NCBI GenBank assembly: GCA_026636295.1 | Contig: CP089461.1 | Location: 609,568-673,567 of the forward strand | Length of the DNA: 64,000 nucleotides | From: Medakamo hakoo | Lineage: Eukaryota > Chlorophyta > Trebouxiophyceae > Coccomyxaceae | Direction: 5' to 3' | Notes under the pieces: generated by a model | The model's input: only the letters and a program-made list of their open reading frames with translations | What the model was told of the DNA's origin: nothing | The model's database searches: none | Program-made: the position numbers and the translations under genes | Shown: piece by piece, positions 20,843 to 33,400 of the stretch | Position numbering within the stretch: position 1 is the first letter of the stretch | How the letters are laid out: every line of letters begins with the position of its first letter

Positions 20843-22100
20843 CTACTGCCCTTCGTCCTGCCCACCCCCCGCCCCGCCCCCGCCGCCGCCGGCCTTGCGC
20901 GCCGCCTCGGCCGCCGCCTTGTCCGCCTCCACCTCCGCCACCAGGGCGTCCACCTCTTCCGCGGACAGGAAGCGCAGGACAGCCCGCGGCGGGTCCGTCG
21001 TGGGCGGCGGCCCAGACGCAGCCGGCCCGCCGCCGCCCGCGCCAGGCGGCGGCAGCGGCGCGCGCAGTTCGGCCAACTCCACCGTGCCGCTCCCCGCCTC
21101 CACCGCTTCCATCAGCGCCCGCACCGCCAGCTTGGCCGGCCCGTCCTTGGCGATGGCCCGCTCGTACTCCTTCTCCAGGAACTCGCGCACCGTCTTGGCG
21201 TTGCGCCCGATGGACGCCGCGCTCCAGCGCGAGTGCGTGCCGGACGGGTCGGTCTGGTGGAGGGCGGGCGTGCCGTCCGTGCCCAGGCCCGCGACGAGCG
21301 TGGAGATGCCGAAGGGGCGGACGCCGCCCGACTGCGTGTACTTTTGTTGGATGCCGGCGATGTGGCGGGTCATGTGCTCGACGGACGGCTGGAGGAGGAG
21401 GGGGGGGTCAGGTCGGAAGGGGGGGAGACGGGGGTGGTGGGAGCGGGATGGGGGGGTGGAGGGGGAGCGGAGCGCGTGGGGGCACCGACCCCCGCGCCCC
21501 TCTCTGCCTTCTGCCTCTGCTCACCTTTTCATCCATGGTCAGCCGGTACGACTGGGCTTCTGTCCGCGCCCGGTTGACCAGCACTCGCGCGTCCGCGGTC
21601 AGGCCGGCGAACGCTAAAGCCACGCCGTCGTCGATCGTCACAATTTTACGCGCCGTGCGCGCGTCTTGGAGTTTCGCGGCCGACTTTTTCTCGGCGCCTG
21701 TTTTTTGCGGGTGGAGGCGTGGATGGGAGGCGTGAGACTCTGCCTGCGTGCGCGCGTGTGAAAAGAGGCGCGCACCCCCTCGCGACGGGAGGGGGGAAAG
21801 GATGGGCCCCCCGCTGTCCCCCCATTCGTTTTCGGCATTGCCTCCGTCCGCAGTAAAACGCCCGCCCTACTCACCCAACACGACGCAGTCCGGCCCGGCC
21901 ACGCCCACGGCCAGCGAGCCCTTGCGCACGGCTTCCAGGGCGTACTCGACTTGGAACCTGTGAGAGTGGGATGGTGGGGTGTGAGAAAAAAATCACGAGC
22001 GCGCTGTTTTTTTCGTGAGCGAGACCGAGAAGAAAGAGCAAAAAACGCACAGGTGCCCGTCGGGCGAAAAGACCGTGATGGCGCGGTCGTACTTGGCCAT
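20843..22100 (-). CDS. 20S proteasome subunit alpha type-7 (alpha4)
   Basis: Outer-ring structural subunit of the 20S proteasome. Exons 22100-22051, 21957-21875, 21697-21525 and 21388-20843 encode 283 residues. All joins keep phase and rebuild the family sequence: [101 protein letters not shown] and YQTDPSGT-like [11 protein letters not shown]. These match alpha4/PSMA7 better than other alpha subunits. It has the usual N-terminal alpha signature and no catalytic Thr, as expected. The C-terminus is longer than usual by about 30 residues, with Pro/Gly-rich inserts before [14 protein letters not shown] and a Gly-rich end. It starts divergently from the PFK2/FBPase2 gene. Confidence 0.94.
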
Positions 22101-22285
22101 CGTGCTGCGCTTGTGCTGGTTTGTGGAAGAAGACGAAGCGGAGGGCGTTTCTCCCCGTCCGCGTGATGTGTTTTTGGATGCTGTGTGAGGGAGAGAGAGG
22201 GAGAAAGGGAGAGAGGGAGAGAGAGCCGCACTGGCTCCCACTCTCCTTGTTCTCGCCGCGCGAAAAAACAACACACGCCAAAACC

Positions 22286-25200
22286 ATGTGGGAGTTCTGG
22301 CGCTCCCGCATGTCCAAGGGCAAGACCCGGCACCGCCGCCGGCCGGGCGTGTCCGAGGGAGACGAGGTTGGGTGCGTCGCTGCGAGCGTTCTGTTTCGTT
22401 TTCTTGCCACGCCGCGCTCGCGCTCCGCGCGCTTGCCGTGCTAGCCGGCCGCGCCGCAGAGCATGCCGCGCCCCTGGGCGGGGCCCGTTTCCTTTCAGGC
22501 TCATGGCCGACATGCATGCGGTCCCTGCCATGCGTGAAAACTGCGCAAACGCACGCCGCCACCATTGCCGGCGAGCGATTTTCTCCAAGGCGTTTTTTCC
22601 TGCTGCTGCACGCACGCCCCCCCTGCCCCCCTCTCCCCCTCACCCGGCCCCTCTCCCCCTCCCCCTCCCAACAAACGGACACACAACAACCAGCCGCGGC
22701 CCCGCCCCCGGCGTCCCGCCCGAAGCGTCCACGTACGTCTACTTCCGAGACGCCATCCTGCCCGCGTCGGACGCCGAGGACGAGGGCGGCTTCGCCTTCA
22801 CCGACTCCGAGGGCGAGGACGGGGCGGGCGGCTCGTCCGTCCGCGCGTCGGCCCGCGGCGGCGGCGCCGGCGGCGACTCCGGGTCCGAAGCCTCGGCGGG
22901 GCGGGCGCCCTCGTCCGGCCGGCCGGGCGGGGGCCGGACCGCCGGCGCCGGTGGCGGCGCACCCTCCGCCCCCCGCCTGCCCCGCCCCCCCCGCCCCCCG
23001 CGCCCACCCCCCCGCGTCGACCGCCAGCAGCTCATCATCATCCTCGTCGGCCTGCCCGGGCGGGGCAAGACCTTCCTGTGCAACAAGCTGATGTGCTACC
23101 TGAACTGGCTGGGCCACGAGACCCGGCATTTCAACGTGGGCCAGTACCGCCGGGCCCAGGCGGCGGCGGCGGCGGCGGCGTGCGGGCGCGGCGGCGGCGG
23201 CGACGGCGGCGAGTGCGGCGGCGACGCCTCGTCGGCCGCGGACGCCCAGGACGCCGCGTTCTTCGACCACCGCAACCCGGCGGGGCGGGAGGCCCGGGAA
23301 CGCGCCCTGGTGGCGGCGGTGGACGACATGGAAGCCTGGCTGACGGGGGCGGGCGGCCAGGTCGCCATCTTTGACGCGACTAATTCCACCGCTGCCCGCC
23401 GGGACAGCCTGCGCGCCCGCTTCCACGGCCGGTGGCAGTACCTGTTCATCGAGTCCATCTGCAACGACCCGGCCGTGCTGGAGCTGAACTACCGGTTCAA
23501 GATGCTGTACTCGCCCGACTACGCGGCCGCGCCGGACACGGGCGCGGCCCTGGCCGACTTTCGCGCGCGCATCGCCAAGTATGAGGAAGTGTACGAGACC
23601 ATCACGGACCGGACGTGCCACTACATCAAGCTGATCGACATGGTGACGGGGCGGGGGCACATGGACGTCAACCGCATCAGCGGCTACATTCCAGGTGGGT
23701 GTGTGGGTGTGTGGGGTGGGTGGTGGTGGTGGTGGTGGGTGGGTGAGGGGGTTGTGGTGGTGGTGGTGGTGGTGGGTCGGCGGCTCTGCCTCGCCTCCCA
23801 CGTGTCCAAAAAAAACACTCACACACACACACACGCCACGCCACGCACACAGGCAAGATCGTCTTTTTCCTCATGCAGGTCTGCAAGGCCGGCGTCGCCC
23901 GCGTGCGCAAGATCTGGCTGACCCGGCACGGCGAGTCGCTCTACAACCTGGCCGGCAAGCTGGGCGGCGACTCGCGCCTGTCCCCGCGCGGCGAGGCGTA
24001 CGCCCGCCTCCTGCCCGACGTCCTGGTCGACCGCGTCCCGCTCACGGCGCACGGCTCGCCCGCGCCCGTGTCCGTGTGGACGTCCACCCTCGTCCGCACC
24101 GCCCAGACGGCCGCCCTGCTGCCCTTCCCAAAACTGCGGTGGAAGGTGTTGGACGAAATTCAGGCGGGCGCGTTTGACGGGTGGACGTACGAGGCCATCG
24201 CGGCGTCCCACCCGTCCGAGTTCCGGGCGCGGCGGGCGGACAAGCTGCGGTACCGGTACCCGGCGGGCGAGTCGTACCTGGACGTCATCCAGCGCCTGGA
24301 GCCGGCGGTCATCGAGGTGGAACGCGAGCGCGAGTGCGTGTGCATCGTCGCGCACCAGGCCATCCTGCGCGCGCTGTATGGGTATTTCACGCAGTGCCCG
24401 CCCGCCTCCATCCCGGGCCTGGAGATCCCGCTGCACACCGTCATTGAGCTGGTCCCCCAACCGGACGGGCGCATGGCCGAGGTGCGGGTGGCGGTGGACG
24501 TGGCGTCCGAGACCGCGACGGTGCTGGCTGGGCCGGGCGGCGGCGGCGGGGGTGGGGGTGGGGGTGGGGGCGGCGGCGGCCACCCGCCCGACGCGGCGGC
24601 CGCCGGGGGGGAGGCGGACCCGGCCGGCTCTCGGTGGGCGGCGGGGTCCGGCTCCTGGCCGGCCACGCCCGTGGGCGGGACCATCCCGCTGGGCTCGGCG
24701 CTCGACCGGGCGGAAGCAGAGGCGGCGGCCGCGGCCGCGGCGGCCGCCGCCGCGGAGCCGCCCGCGCCCGTGCCCGGCGGCGGCGGCGGCGCCCGCGGGT
24801 CCTCCCCCCCACCCCGCACCGGTGGTGGGGCCCGCGCCCCCTCACCCGGCTCAGGCGACGGCGACGCCGCCGCCGGCGGCGGCGGCGGCGGCCTGCGCCG
24901 CTCGGGCAGTTCGTCCCAGTTTCTCAAACGGGTGCCGTCGCTGCGCGCGCTCGCGGGCCTGGGCCGGCGCGGGTCGACGCCGCCGCCCGGCCCGCCGGAC
25001 GGCGGTCCGGCCGGCGGACCCGGCCCGCCCGCGCCCGCGCCGAGCGGCCTGGCCCGCGTCGCGTCCGCGGGCTCGCTGTTGCTGGGGCGGCGGGCGTCGG
25101 GCGGCGGCGTCGGGCCGGCCGCGCCGCCGCCCGCGCCTGGCGGCGCGCCGCTGGCCGAGCGCGCTCCATCCGCCAGCGGTGGGTCGCTGCCGCCGCTGTA

Positions 25201-25453
25201 CCCGGCGGGCGGCGCGTCCGGGCGGTCGCCCAGTCCCTCACCACCGCGTGGCGCGTCGCCCGTCCGTCCGGGAGGTGGGGGCGGTGCCGACCCACCCGCC
25301 CCCCCACCGCCCCAGCCCCGCGCCGTCGCCTGTTTCGGCGCGTCCCCGCCCGTCACGCCGTCTGCCGCGGACACGGACGCCGCCGCTGAGGGCGTGCGCG
25401 GGCTGGGGCTGGCGGAGGGTGGGAAAGACGGCGGGGGCGTCGTGCCCAAGTAA
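22286..25453 (+). CDS. 6-phosphofructo-2-kinase / fructose-2,6-bisphosphatase
   Basis: Bifunctional enzyme that sets fructose-2,6-bisphosphate, which controls cytosolic glycolysis versus sucrose synthesis. Exons 22286-22371, 22694-23694 and 23853-25453 encode 895 residues. The kinase has P-loop GLPGRGKTFLCNKLMCYLNW near residue 147, HFNVGQYRR, then an Ala/Gly-rich insert before FFDHRNPAGREAR, AIFDATNST and FIESICNDP. The phosphatase begins IWLTRHGESLYNLAGKLGGD near 384, with DEIQAGAFDGWTYE and VAHQAILRALYGYF, so both catalytic His and the Glu are present. A Pro/Gly/Ser-rich tail of about 300 residues follows, containing SGSSSQFLKRVPSLRALAGL, a possible basophilic-kinase or 14-3-3 site. The N-terminal carbohydrate-binding module of land-plant F2KP is not visible. 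Exon 1 placement is the least certain part. Confidence 0.92.
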
Positions 25454-25534
25454 GAAGAGAGAGTAAAAAAATAGAGGGCACCCCCTGGGGATCCTACACT
25501 CCTCCCTCCCCCTCCGCCCCCCCCCCCCCCCCTT

Positions 25535-27067
25535 TTACCGCGCCCGCCGGTCCCTCCCGTCCCTGGACCGGGACCGGGACCGCGACCGGCGCCGGCGCCG
25601 GTGGCGGTGCCGGTCCCGGTCCGGGCTGCGGGAGGCGTGCCGGCGGCGGCGGCGGCCGTCCTCGTCGTCGTCTCCGTGGCGGTGGCGGGCGGGGTGGTCG
25701 GACCGCTCGCCCCGCCGCTCGCGCGACCACGACCGCTCCCGCCGCCGCCGCCGCTCGCGCGACCGGGACCGGGACCGGGACCGGCGCCGCGCGTGGCGCT
25801 CCGGCGTCGGCGACCGCCGCCGCGGTGGGGGCGGCGCGGCCGGCCGGCCGTGCGCCGGGCCCCCGCCCCCCCCACTCCCGCCCCCCCGGCCCGCCGCACC
25901 CGCCCGCGCCCGCCACGCGCGCCACTGGTCGGCGACAGACTGCGAAAAGTCGACCTTGATGCGCCGGTCGTCGATGAGCACGCCATCCATTTTCAGGTAC
26001 GCCGCCTCAGCGGCGGCGTCGGTCTCGTAGCCAATGAAACCCCAGCCCAGGGAGGGGCCGCCAGGCGGGACAGCCGGGTCGCGTACCAGGGACACGGCCG
26101 TCAGCCGGCCAAACCGCGAAAAAATGAGGGCCAGATCCTCCTCGCGCGTCATCGGGTTGAGCTTGCACACGAACAGCACGGACTTGGGCGGGGCCGCGTC
26201 CGCCGACGGCAGGTCCCCGACCATTTCCAGGACGACGGCGGCCGCTGCGGCTTCGGCTTTGGCCGCGGCGGCCGGGTCGGCGGCCGCGGCGCCTCCGCCA
26301 GCGGGCGGTACCCAATCGTCTTCGAGCACGCCCTCGCCCGCGGGCGGTGGGGGGGGCGAGCTCTCTGGCACCGCCGCACCCAGCCCAGGCGGGTCGGGGA
26401 AAGGGTCGTCCAGGACGACCGCCCGGACGATGCGCACGGCCGTCAGCGGGCGGGCGCTGTCCGGGTCGGTGAGTGCGGCGTTCAAGGCGTCCAGCGTGTC
26501 CCACCCCTCCGCGACCGCGCCAAAGACGGTGTGCTTGCCGTCCAGCGAGTCCAGGCCGTCCGCCAGCGTGATGTAAAATTGAGAGGCATTGCGGTCCGGG
26601 CGGCCGCCCGCGCCCGCCATGCCGACCGTCCCGCGCACCGCGTGGCGGCGGGGCGGCTCGCCCAGCTCGTCGGCGAAGAAGCGCGGGGCGTGGCCGCCGG
26701 ACCGTGAGGCGAGCACCGCGTCCACGCACTCGCCGCCCGTCCCCGTGCCCGTCGGGTCGCCCGTCTGGGCGATGAAGCCGGGGACGATGCGGTGGAAGAG
26801 GGCGCCATGGTAGTACTTGAGCCTGTATGGGACGGGCGGATGGGCGGATGGATGGGATGGACGGACGGGCGGATGGATGGAAGGATGGAGAGGGTGGGTG
26901 GGCGAGCCGATGGGAAAAAAAAAAACACGTCGGGCTAAACAAAACCATCCCACCCACCACCACACTCACTTGCACAGCTTGAGGAAATTGCGACACGCTG
27001 CGGGCGCCTCTTCGACCAGCAGGTCGATGACCAGGTCGCCGCGCGTGGTCTCCAACAGGACGGACAT
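25535..27067 (-). CDS. Cyclophilin-RRM-RS protein (CYP59 / PPIL4 type)
   Basis: Nuclear peptidyl-prolyl isomerase linked to splicing and RNA polymerase II. Exons 27067-26970 and 26822-25535 give 461 residues. Order of domains: cyclophilin fold ([75 protein letters not shown]), a linker, an RRM near residues 245-325 ([20 protein letters not shown], then [18 protein letters not shown]) and an Arg/Ser/Asp-rich tail ([18 protein letters not shown]). The catalytic-type pattern [14 protein letters not shown] is present. Plant CYP59 has a zinc knuckle after the RRM; I do not see one, so it is closer to the PPIL4 layout. It converges on the PFK2/FBPase2 gene with only 81 bp between stops. Confidence 0.92.
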
Positions 27068-27314
27068 GACGGCGCCGTCGGGCAAAAAGCCTGCGCCGCG
27101 CCCTCTAGTGCGGCGCCGTGCGGGGTATGGCACACACGCCCACGCGCGCGTGCGGCCACTGGGGGTGCCCAGGAAACCTGCGCTGTAACTGGCCGTGTGA
27201 CCCGCCCCGCGTCTCGGACTTTGAGCCGAAAAGGCCGGGCCTGCTCCTTGCCAAATGTGAGCACCTGCATCTCCCACTCCTGCTTTCGGCTAGAAAGGAG
27301 AGACAAAAAAAAAC
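27068..27314. promoter_or_regulatory. Divergent promoter, cyclophilin-RRM / WDR43
   Basis: 247 bp between start codons, noticeably less GC-rich than the flanking exons, with a short A-run just before the WDR43 start. No core element recognised. Confidence 0.35.
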
Positions 27315-30057
27315 ATGCGGGCGACCGCCACCGGCACGGGCGTCCTGGCCGCCTTCTCACCGGCCCAGGACTACCTGGCTGTCGTGACTCCGGATGGCCG
27401 GCTGAAGACGTTTGACACGGGTGCGTTTTGTGTGTGAGTGTGTGTGTGTGGGGCGGGCGGACGAAGGAAGCGAGCGAGCAAGCGACGGCGGCGCGGGCGT
27501 TGCCGCCGCCGGCGGCCCGTGTGCTGTGCGTCGCCCCCCGCCACGCCTTTGTGCGCGTCTCTCCTGCACTTTCGCTCGTGTCAGCCAGAGCAGGATAGCT
27601 TGGACTACCAGGCCAGCGTGATGGACGAATCCGCCCCGCCCCCCGATAGTCGGCTGCCGCGGCTGGTTTCTTTCCGCACCGTTGCGCTCCCCCCTCCGCA
27701 TGCGAACACAAAAACTCACGCGCCGCCTCCTCTCCTCCCCTGTCCAAACACTCCAGCCACGGGCCGCGTCGCGGCCAATGTGCCTAACGCGGGAGGCGCG
27801 GGCGCTGGCCCACCGGGCGCTCTGTGCTGGGCCATCGCCGAGCCGGTGAGTCGTTGGACGCCCCGGGAGAGGAGGGACAAGGGGCCGCGCCGCGGTGCCG
27901 ATGCGGCGGCTGTGTGCCCGCCTAGTGTGGCCCACCGCGGAGCGACCATTAGCATCCAGCCGCCGCCACGCACATTGACGGCTTGCTTGAAACACGGACT
28001 ACCCCTCTGAATGGCGAGAGCGACAAGCCACGCACTCAGACCCCGTCCTTTCCCCTCCAAACACACACGCAACACAGCCTGCCCCGGGCCAGCCCGCCCC
28101 GCTCCTGGCCGTGGTCGGGTGCGCCGACGGCGCGGCCCGAGCGTACGCCGCGTCCAGCGGCGACCTGGCCTGGGCTGCCCCGGCGAGCGCACCGGGCCTA
28201 GGAGGTGTCGTCGCCCTCACGTCCCGGGCGGGCGCGCCGGGCGACCCCATTTTCGCGGCGTGTGCGGGCGGGCGGGCGGTGGCCGCGCTGCGCCCGTCAG
28301 ACGGCGGTGGGGGCGCGGCCCCGCCCGCGGCCGCCGGCCGCACCCAGCCCACGGCCCTGGCGGCTGCGCCGGACGCGTCCGGCCGCTTAGCCGTCGGCTC
28401 CACAGGCGTCACCGTCTACGAGTCCACCAGCGGGCGGCGGGCCGGGCGGCACGCGGGCCACGCCGGCGGGAGCGTGCGCGCCCTGGCCTGGGCCCCCGGC
28501 GGACTCGCGCTCCTCTCCGCGGGCGGCGGCGACCGCGCCGCCGCCGTGTGGACCGGGTTCGACGCCTCCGAGTCGGCCAGGCACGCGCCTGCAGCAGCGT
28601 TGCTTCCTTTGGATGGCGGCGCCGTGCCGGGCGCGCTGGCGGCGGCGGCCGACCCGTCGGGCGGCGGCGCCTCCTTCCGCGCCGCAGCACTGGCCGACTC
28701 TGGCGCGTCCGCCCGCGTGTGGCAGGTGTGCCACCCCGCCGCCCCGTCCGTCACCCGCCTGGCGGACGTGGCGCCGCCCGGCGGGCCGCGCACCGGCGCC
28801 GGTGGGCCGGGCGCGGCCCGCCTGTTGGCGGTGGGCCTGGCGGCCGACGGGCGCGCGGTCGTCATCGCGAGTGGCGCGCCCGGCGCGCCGTCCATCGAGC
28901 GCCTCCCCCTGCCGTCCGACCCGCCGGCGTCGCCGCTGGCCCTGGTCGCGGGCGGCGGTGGCAGCCCCGTAGCGCTGGTGAACGGTGGTGACGCGGTCGG
29001 CTCGCCGCCTGGCGCCAAGGCGGCGGCGGCAAACGGCGGACGTGGCGTGTCTGTCTTGGAGCCCGGCGCGGCGGGCGGGCCGACCCGCGCGGGCGTGGCC
29101 AAGCGCGCCCGGCCGCCGGCGCCGGGTGAGGGCGGCGGCGCCGCGTCCGTCGCAACGCCTCAACCCGTGGCCAACGGCCACCGTGCGGGCCCGTCGGACG
29201 ACGACGAGGACGACGAAGAGGGCGGAGAGGGCTCCGCCCCCACGACCACCCTTGGCGCGCGCCTGGCCGCGCTCGGCGTGCCGGCTGGCGGCCCTGTCCC
29301 GGCCCGCCCGCCCGCCGACGGTGGCAAGGGCGACCCGCTCGCCGGCCCGGCGCCGCCTCGTGCCGGCACGCTCGCCACGCTCCTGTCCCAGGCCCTGCGG
29401 GCCGAAGACACGGCCCTGCTCGAACGCTGCCTGACGGCCGGTGCGGCGGCCGCCGCGCGGCCACGCGGCCGCGCGCGGTCCGCCCTCTCCACATCCTCAC
29501 TCACCGCCACGGTGGCTGCCCTGGCCCCCGCCGACGCGGGCGCCCTCCTCCGCGCCCTGGTCTCCCGCCTGCGCTCCCGCGCCTCGCGCGGGGGCGGGCT
29601 GGCGCCCTGGCTGGCCGCCACGCTGCACTGCCACGCCGCGTACCTAGTGGCCGCGCCGGGCGCCGCCCGGCCGCTCGCCGACTTGTGCGACGCCCTGGCC
29701 GCCCGGTCGGCGGTGGCGCCGGCCCTGTCCTCGCTGGCGGGTCGCCTGGACTTGCTGTTGGCCCAGGCGGGCGGCGGCGCGGCCGCCGCGCGCGACGCGG
29801 CTGCGGCTGCTGCGGGCCTGCTGCCTGGAGGGGGCAGCAGCGATGACGACGACGCCGACGACACCCGCCGCGCCGACGACGAGTACAGGGAGTCGGAGGA
29901 CGAAGACCTGGCGGCGGCGGCGGCGGCGGAGTTGGGCAGCGACTTTGATGAGGACGACGGCGGCGATTCCGGCTCCGGCGGCGGCGAGTCTGAATGGTCG
30001 ACGGAGGACGAGGTGGATGAAGACGACGAGGGCGAGGGCGACGGCATGGAGTTTTGA
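27315..30057 (+). CDS. WDR43/UTP5-type small-subunit processome protein
   Basis: Component of the t-UTP subcomplex that acts in rRNA transcription and early 18S processing in the nucleolus. Exons 27315-27420, 27757-27845 and 28078-30057 encode 724 residues. The N-terminal part carries WD-type repeats: AAFSPAQDYLAVVTPDGRLK, LLAVVGCADGAARAYAASSG, GSVRALAWAPGGLALLSAGG and ARVWQV. The C-terminal half holds an Utp12-like helical domain near residues 490-600 (LATLLSQALRAEDTALLERC, APWLAATLHCHAAYLV) followed by a very acidic tail (DDDADDTRRADDEYRESEDE), as in human WDR43. The joins keep phase with GTGCGT and GTGAGT donors. The 336-nt first intron might contain a further small exon. A middle acidic and NLS-like segment (VAKRARPPAPG) also fits a nucleolar protein. 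Confidence 0.82.
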
Positions 30058-30498
30058 GGGAGATTACAAGGAGGGCGTGGGAATAAATCAAACAGCGATG
30101 GCCGGGTTGAGAGAGAGTGTGTGTGTGTGTGTGCGCGTGTGCGTGGGCGGGCGGGGAGAGAGGCGGAGAGAGGCGGGAGAGCCGGTGTCGAGAGAAAAAA
30201 CGAGTCCTGGTTGAATGGGAAAAGAAACCCCCTTGTTTTTACACACACACACCCGCCGCACGCGCGTCCGGCGTGGAAGAGGGGGGCGAGGCCACCGCAC
30301 ACCCCCTGCCAGGCCTGTGAGCGCGCGTGAGAAAAGGAAAGAAACGCAAAGAATGGACCAGCCCACCCCCCCAAAACCCCCCACCACACCACACCGCTCT
30401 CTTCTCCTTTTTCATCAGTCGTCCGTCGCCCAGTCTCTCTCTCTCTCTCCATCCCCCCCCCCCCCCCCCGCCCCACCCCCGACATCTCTCTCCACTCT
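30058..30498. other. Convergent 3' intergenic region
   Basis: 441 bp between the WDR43 and TRRAP stops. It includes a GT tract at 30117-30132, CA-rich sequence at 30240-30252 and CT/C runs at 30432-30470. No gene supported. Confidence 0.4.
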
Positions 30499-33400
30499 CT
30501 AGAACCAGGGGTGCCACGTCGGGTCCATGCGGCACAGGTTGCGCGGGTTGGTGGCCGCCTCCACCAGTTCGGCCGCGCCGCGCTGGACTGACCCGGCCGC
30601 GGTCGCTTCGCCGGGCGCAGCGGGCGCGGCCGCGCGGACGCGGGCCAGCGCGCCCGCTAAGTTAGCTTCCACCGCCGCCCGGAAGGCCGGATCCCGGGCG
30701 GGCGGCGGCCGGGCGGCCACGGACGGTGCGGCCGGCGGTTGTTGTGGCGCGGTGGTCGTGGTCGACCCGCCACCGGCGGCGGCCACGGTCGGCGTGTCGG
30801 CGCTGGCGGCGGCCGTGGACAGGCCGCCGCCGCCGGCGCCCGCGGCGGCGGCCGCCGCACCGCGCCGGGCGGCAAACGCGCCGCCGTCCTCGCGCAGGTA
30901 GAGCGCCAGGGCGTCGGCAGTGCCGGCGCCGCGCGCGGCCAGCGCTTCCGCGCCCAGCGCCAGCGCGCCAATGAACACGCCCTCCACGCCAAACGCCGTG
31001 AAGAAGGTGGCCAGGTTGCGCGTCAGGCGGAAGGGCACGGGGTCGGGGCCTTCCAGGCCGCCGCGCGCGTCGTACGACGGGTAAAAGTCCGCCTGCCACA
31101 GGCGGCCGCTGCCGCGGGCGAAGAGCAGCTTGGGGGGCGCGCGCCCGCCGATGCGCAGCACGTGGCCGGCCAGCCCGGACAGGGCGGCCTGGCCGCACAG
31201 CTCGCGCTTGAACGCCCACAGGTGGTTGGGCGTGGGCAGCGTCTTGTACACGTACTGGGAAAACACGTTTTCAGTGACCAGGCGGGACTCCACTTCCTGG
31301 AAGGCGGCCAGGCGCAGGTCGCCGCCGCGGTCGGGCGCGGGGCGGCCGTCGGGCCCCGCGACCCGCTTTTTGAAGTGGACGACGGGCAGGTCGGCCGCCC
31401 GGCCGTACCGGGTGCACGACGCCTCGTACGCTTCGCCGTACGTGGCGGAGGTGGGGTCTTCCTCGACCAGGCGGACGGCGGGGTAGACGGGCAACGCCGC
31501 GGGCGTGGTCCAGGCCAGGCCGCGCGCGCGCGGCGCGGGCCGGTCGGCCAGCGCGTCGTTGAACGAGCGCAGCAGCTGGGACATGCGCTCGTCCGGCGAG
31601 CCGGTGGCCGAGTACCAGTGCTGGCCCGTCTGGACCATGAAGTAGCGGGGCACGCCGTCGGAGCCCCAGAAGACCAGGCGCCGGTTGGTGGTGCAGTGCC
31701 GGCGGACGACGACGACGTCCGCCCCGACGCGGTCGAGCAGGACGGGCCCGTCGACGGAGGAGAAGCCGAAGGCGCCGCCGAACGCGCCGCCGCCGGCGAC
31801 GCCGCCGGGGCCGCAGGGCGCCAGCACGCCGCCGCCGGCCAGAGTCCCCGCCCCGCCCGGGTCGTTGGAGGCGTAGCCGCCGTAGACCGCGCCGACCGCG
31901 CCCGGCATTTCCACGCCCGCAAACGCGCGGTCGGACAGGGCGCGCGACTCGTCCTCCAGGCGGCGCGGGGACGGGTACAGCGCCTCCACCGTGTCCTGCA
32001 GCGTGGACCGCCAGGCTTTGAGCCGGGTCGCCAGGTCGCCCAGCGTCGGCGCAAAGGCCGGGTTGGACCCCGGCTCGCCGTCGCCGGGGGACAGGTCGGC
32101 CACAAACGCGTCGCGGTACTTCTCCATGACCGCGCCGTGGCGGGCCGCCGAGTCGGGGGAGAAGCAGGCCCGGCACACGCCCGCCAGCTCGCGCTGCAGG
32201 GCGGCCGGCACGGGGGCGGAGTGGGCGACGGGCGCCTTGTAGCACCGGGTCAGCAGGGCGTGGACGACGGCGAGGAGGCGCTCCTCCGCGCGCGGCACAA
32301 ACTTTGCGCCCAGGTCGCCGAGCAGGGCTTCTAGCGCCGCCGCCGCGTGCGCGTGCGCCGACCGCACGCCGTCCATGACTTCCTTGCCCGCTTCGAACGC
32401 CGTCAGTTCGGGCGGCTTGTCGACGCGGGGTGGGGGCGGGGCGGCGCCGGACGACGGGTCGCCGCCCGCCGCGGCCGCGCGCGCGGCCGCCGCGCGCGCG
32501 TCGTTCACCGCCCGCACCGCGGCCTCGCGCAGGGACAGCAGGTACGTGCGCAGGCCCGTGTACGTGACCTGGGGGTGGGCCAGGGCGGCGCGGGCGAGCA
32601 GGGCTTTGGCCACCGGCGCTTCCGGGCGGGCCAGCCCCGCCTGGAGCTGGGGCAGCCAGGGCACCCACACGTGCGGCGGGACGGCGCGGCCGGCCGACCG
32701 GACGGCCGCCGCGATGGGCGCGCCCGCCGACGGCGGGGCGTCCAGGGCCAGGGCGTCCAGGATGCGGGGCAGCGTGCGGCGGGCACGGGGCGCGCCGCCG
32801 TGGCGCAGGGCCTGCAAGTAGCAGGTGACGGCTCCCACGAGGGCGGCTTGGGCGTTGGCGGCCGCGGCGTGCGGGCTGGGCGCGCCGGGCGCGCCCGCGG
32901 GCGGCGCGCTGCCCGCCGCCACGGCCGCCGCCGCGGCCGCCGCCGCCGCCGCGGACGACTTGGACACGTTGTCCAGCAGCTCACCCCAGGACAGCCAGGC
33001 CTTGGCGTGCGTGGGCCACAGGGCCAGGGAGGTGGCGAAGGCGGCGTTGGCGCCGCCGCCGTCGCCCGCGCCCGCGGCCAGGCGGCCACGCAGGCGGAAC
33101 AGCTCGGCCTGGTGCCCCGGCCCAAAGTACTCCAGATTTTGGGAGAGGAGGCCGGCCAGGCCGGCGGCCGCAGCGTCCGCTGAGCCTTGGGCCAGCGCCG
33201 CCTTGGCCTGCTCGCACGCCTTGACAAACGCTTCCTGGACTTCCATGGCGGAAAAGCCGTACAGGCTGGACAGGATGGCGCGGCATGCGGACGGCGCGCC
33301 GTGGCGGCGCGCGACGGCCGCCAGGCGGTTGACGCTCCACGCCTTGTCCCGGTAGCCCAGCTGGTGCAGGTGGGGCGCCGCGTCGGCCAGGCCCTTGAAC

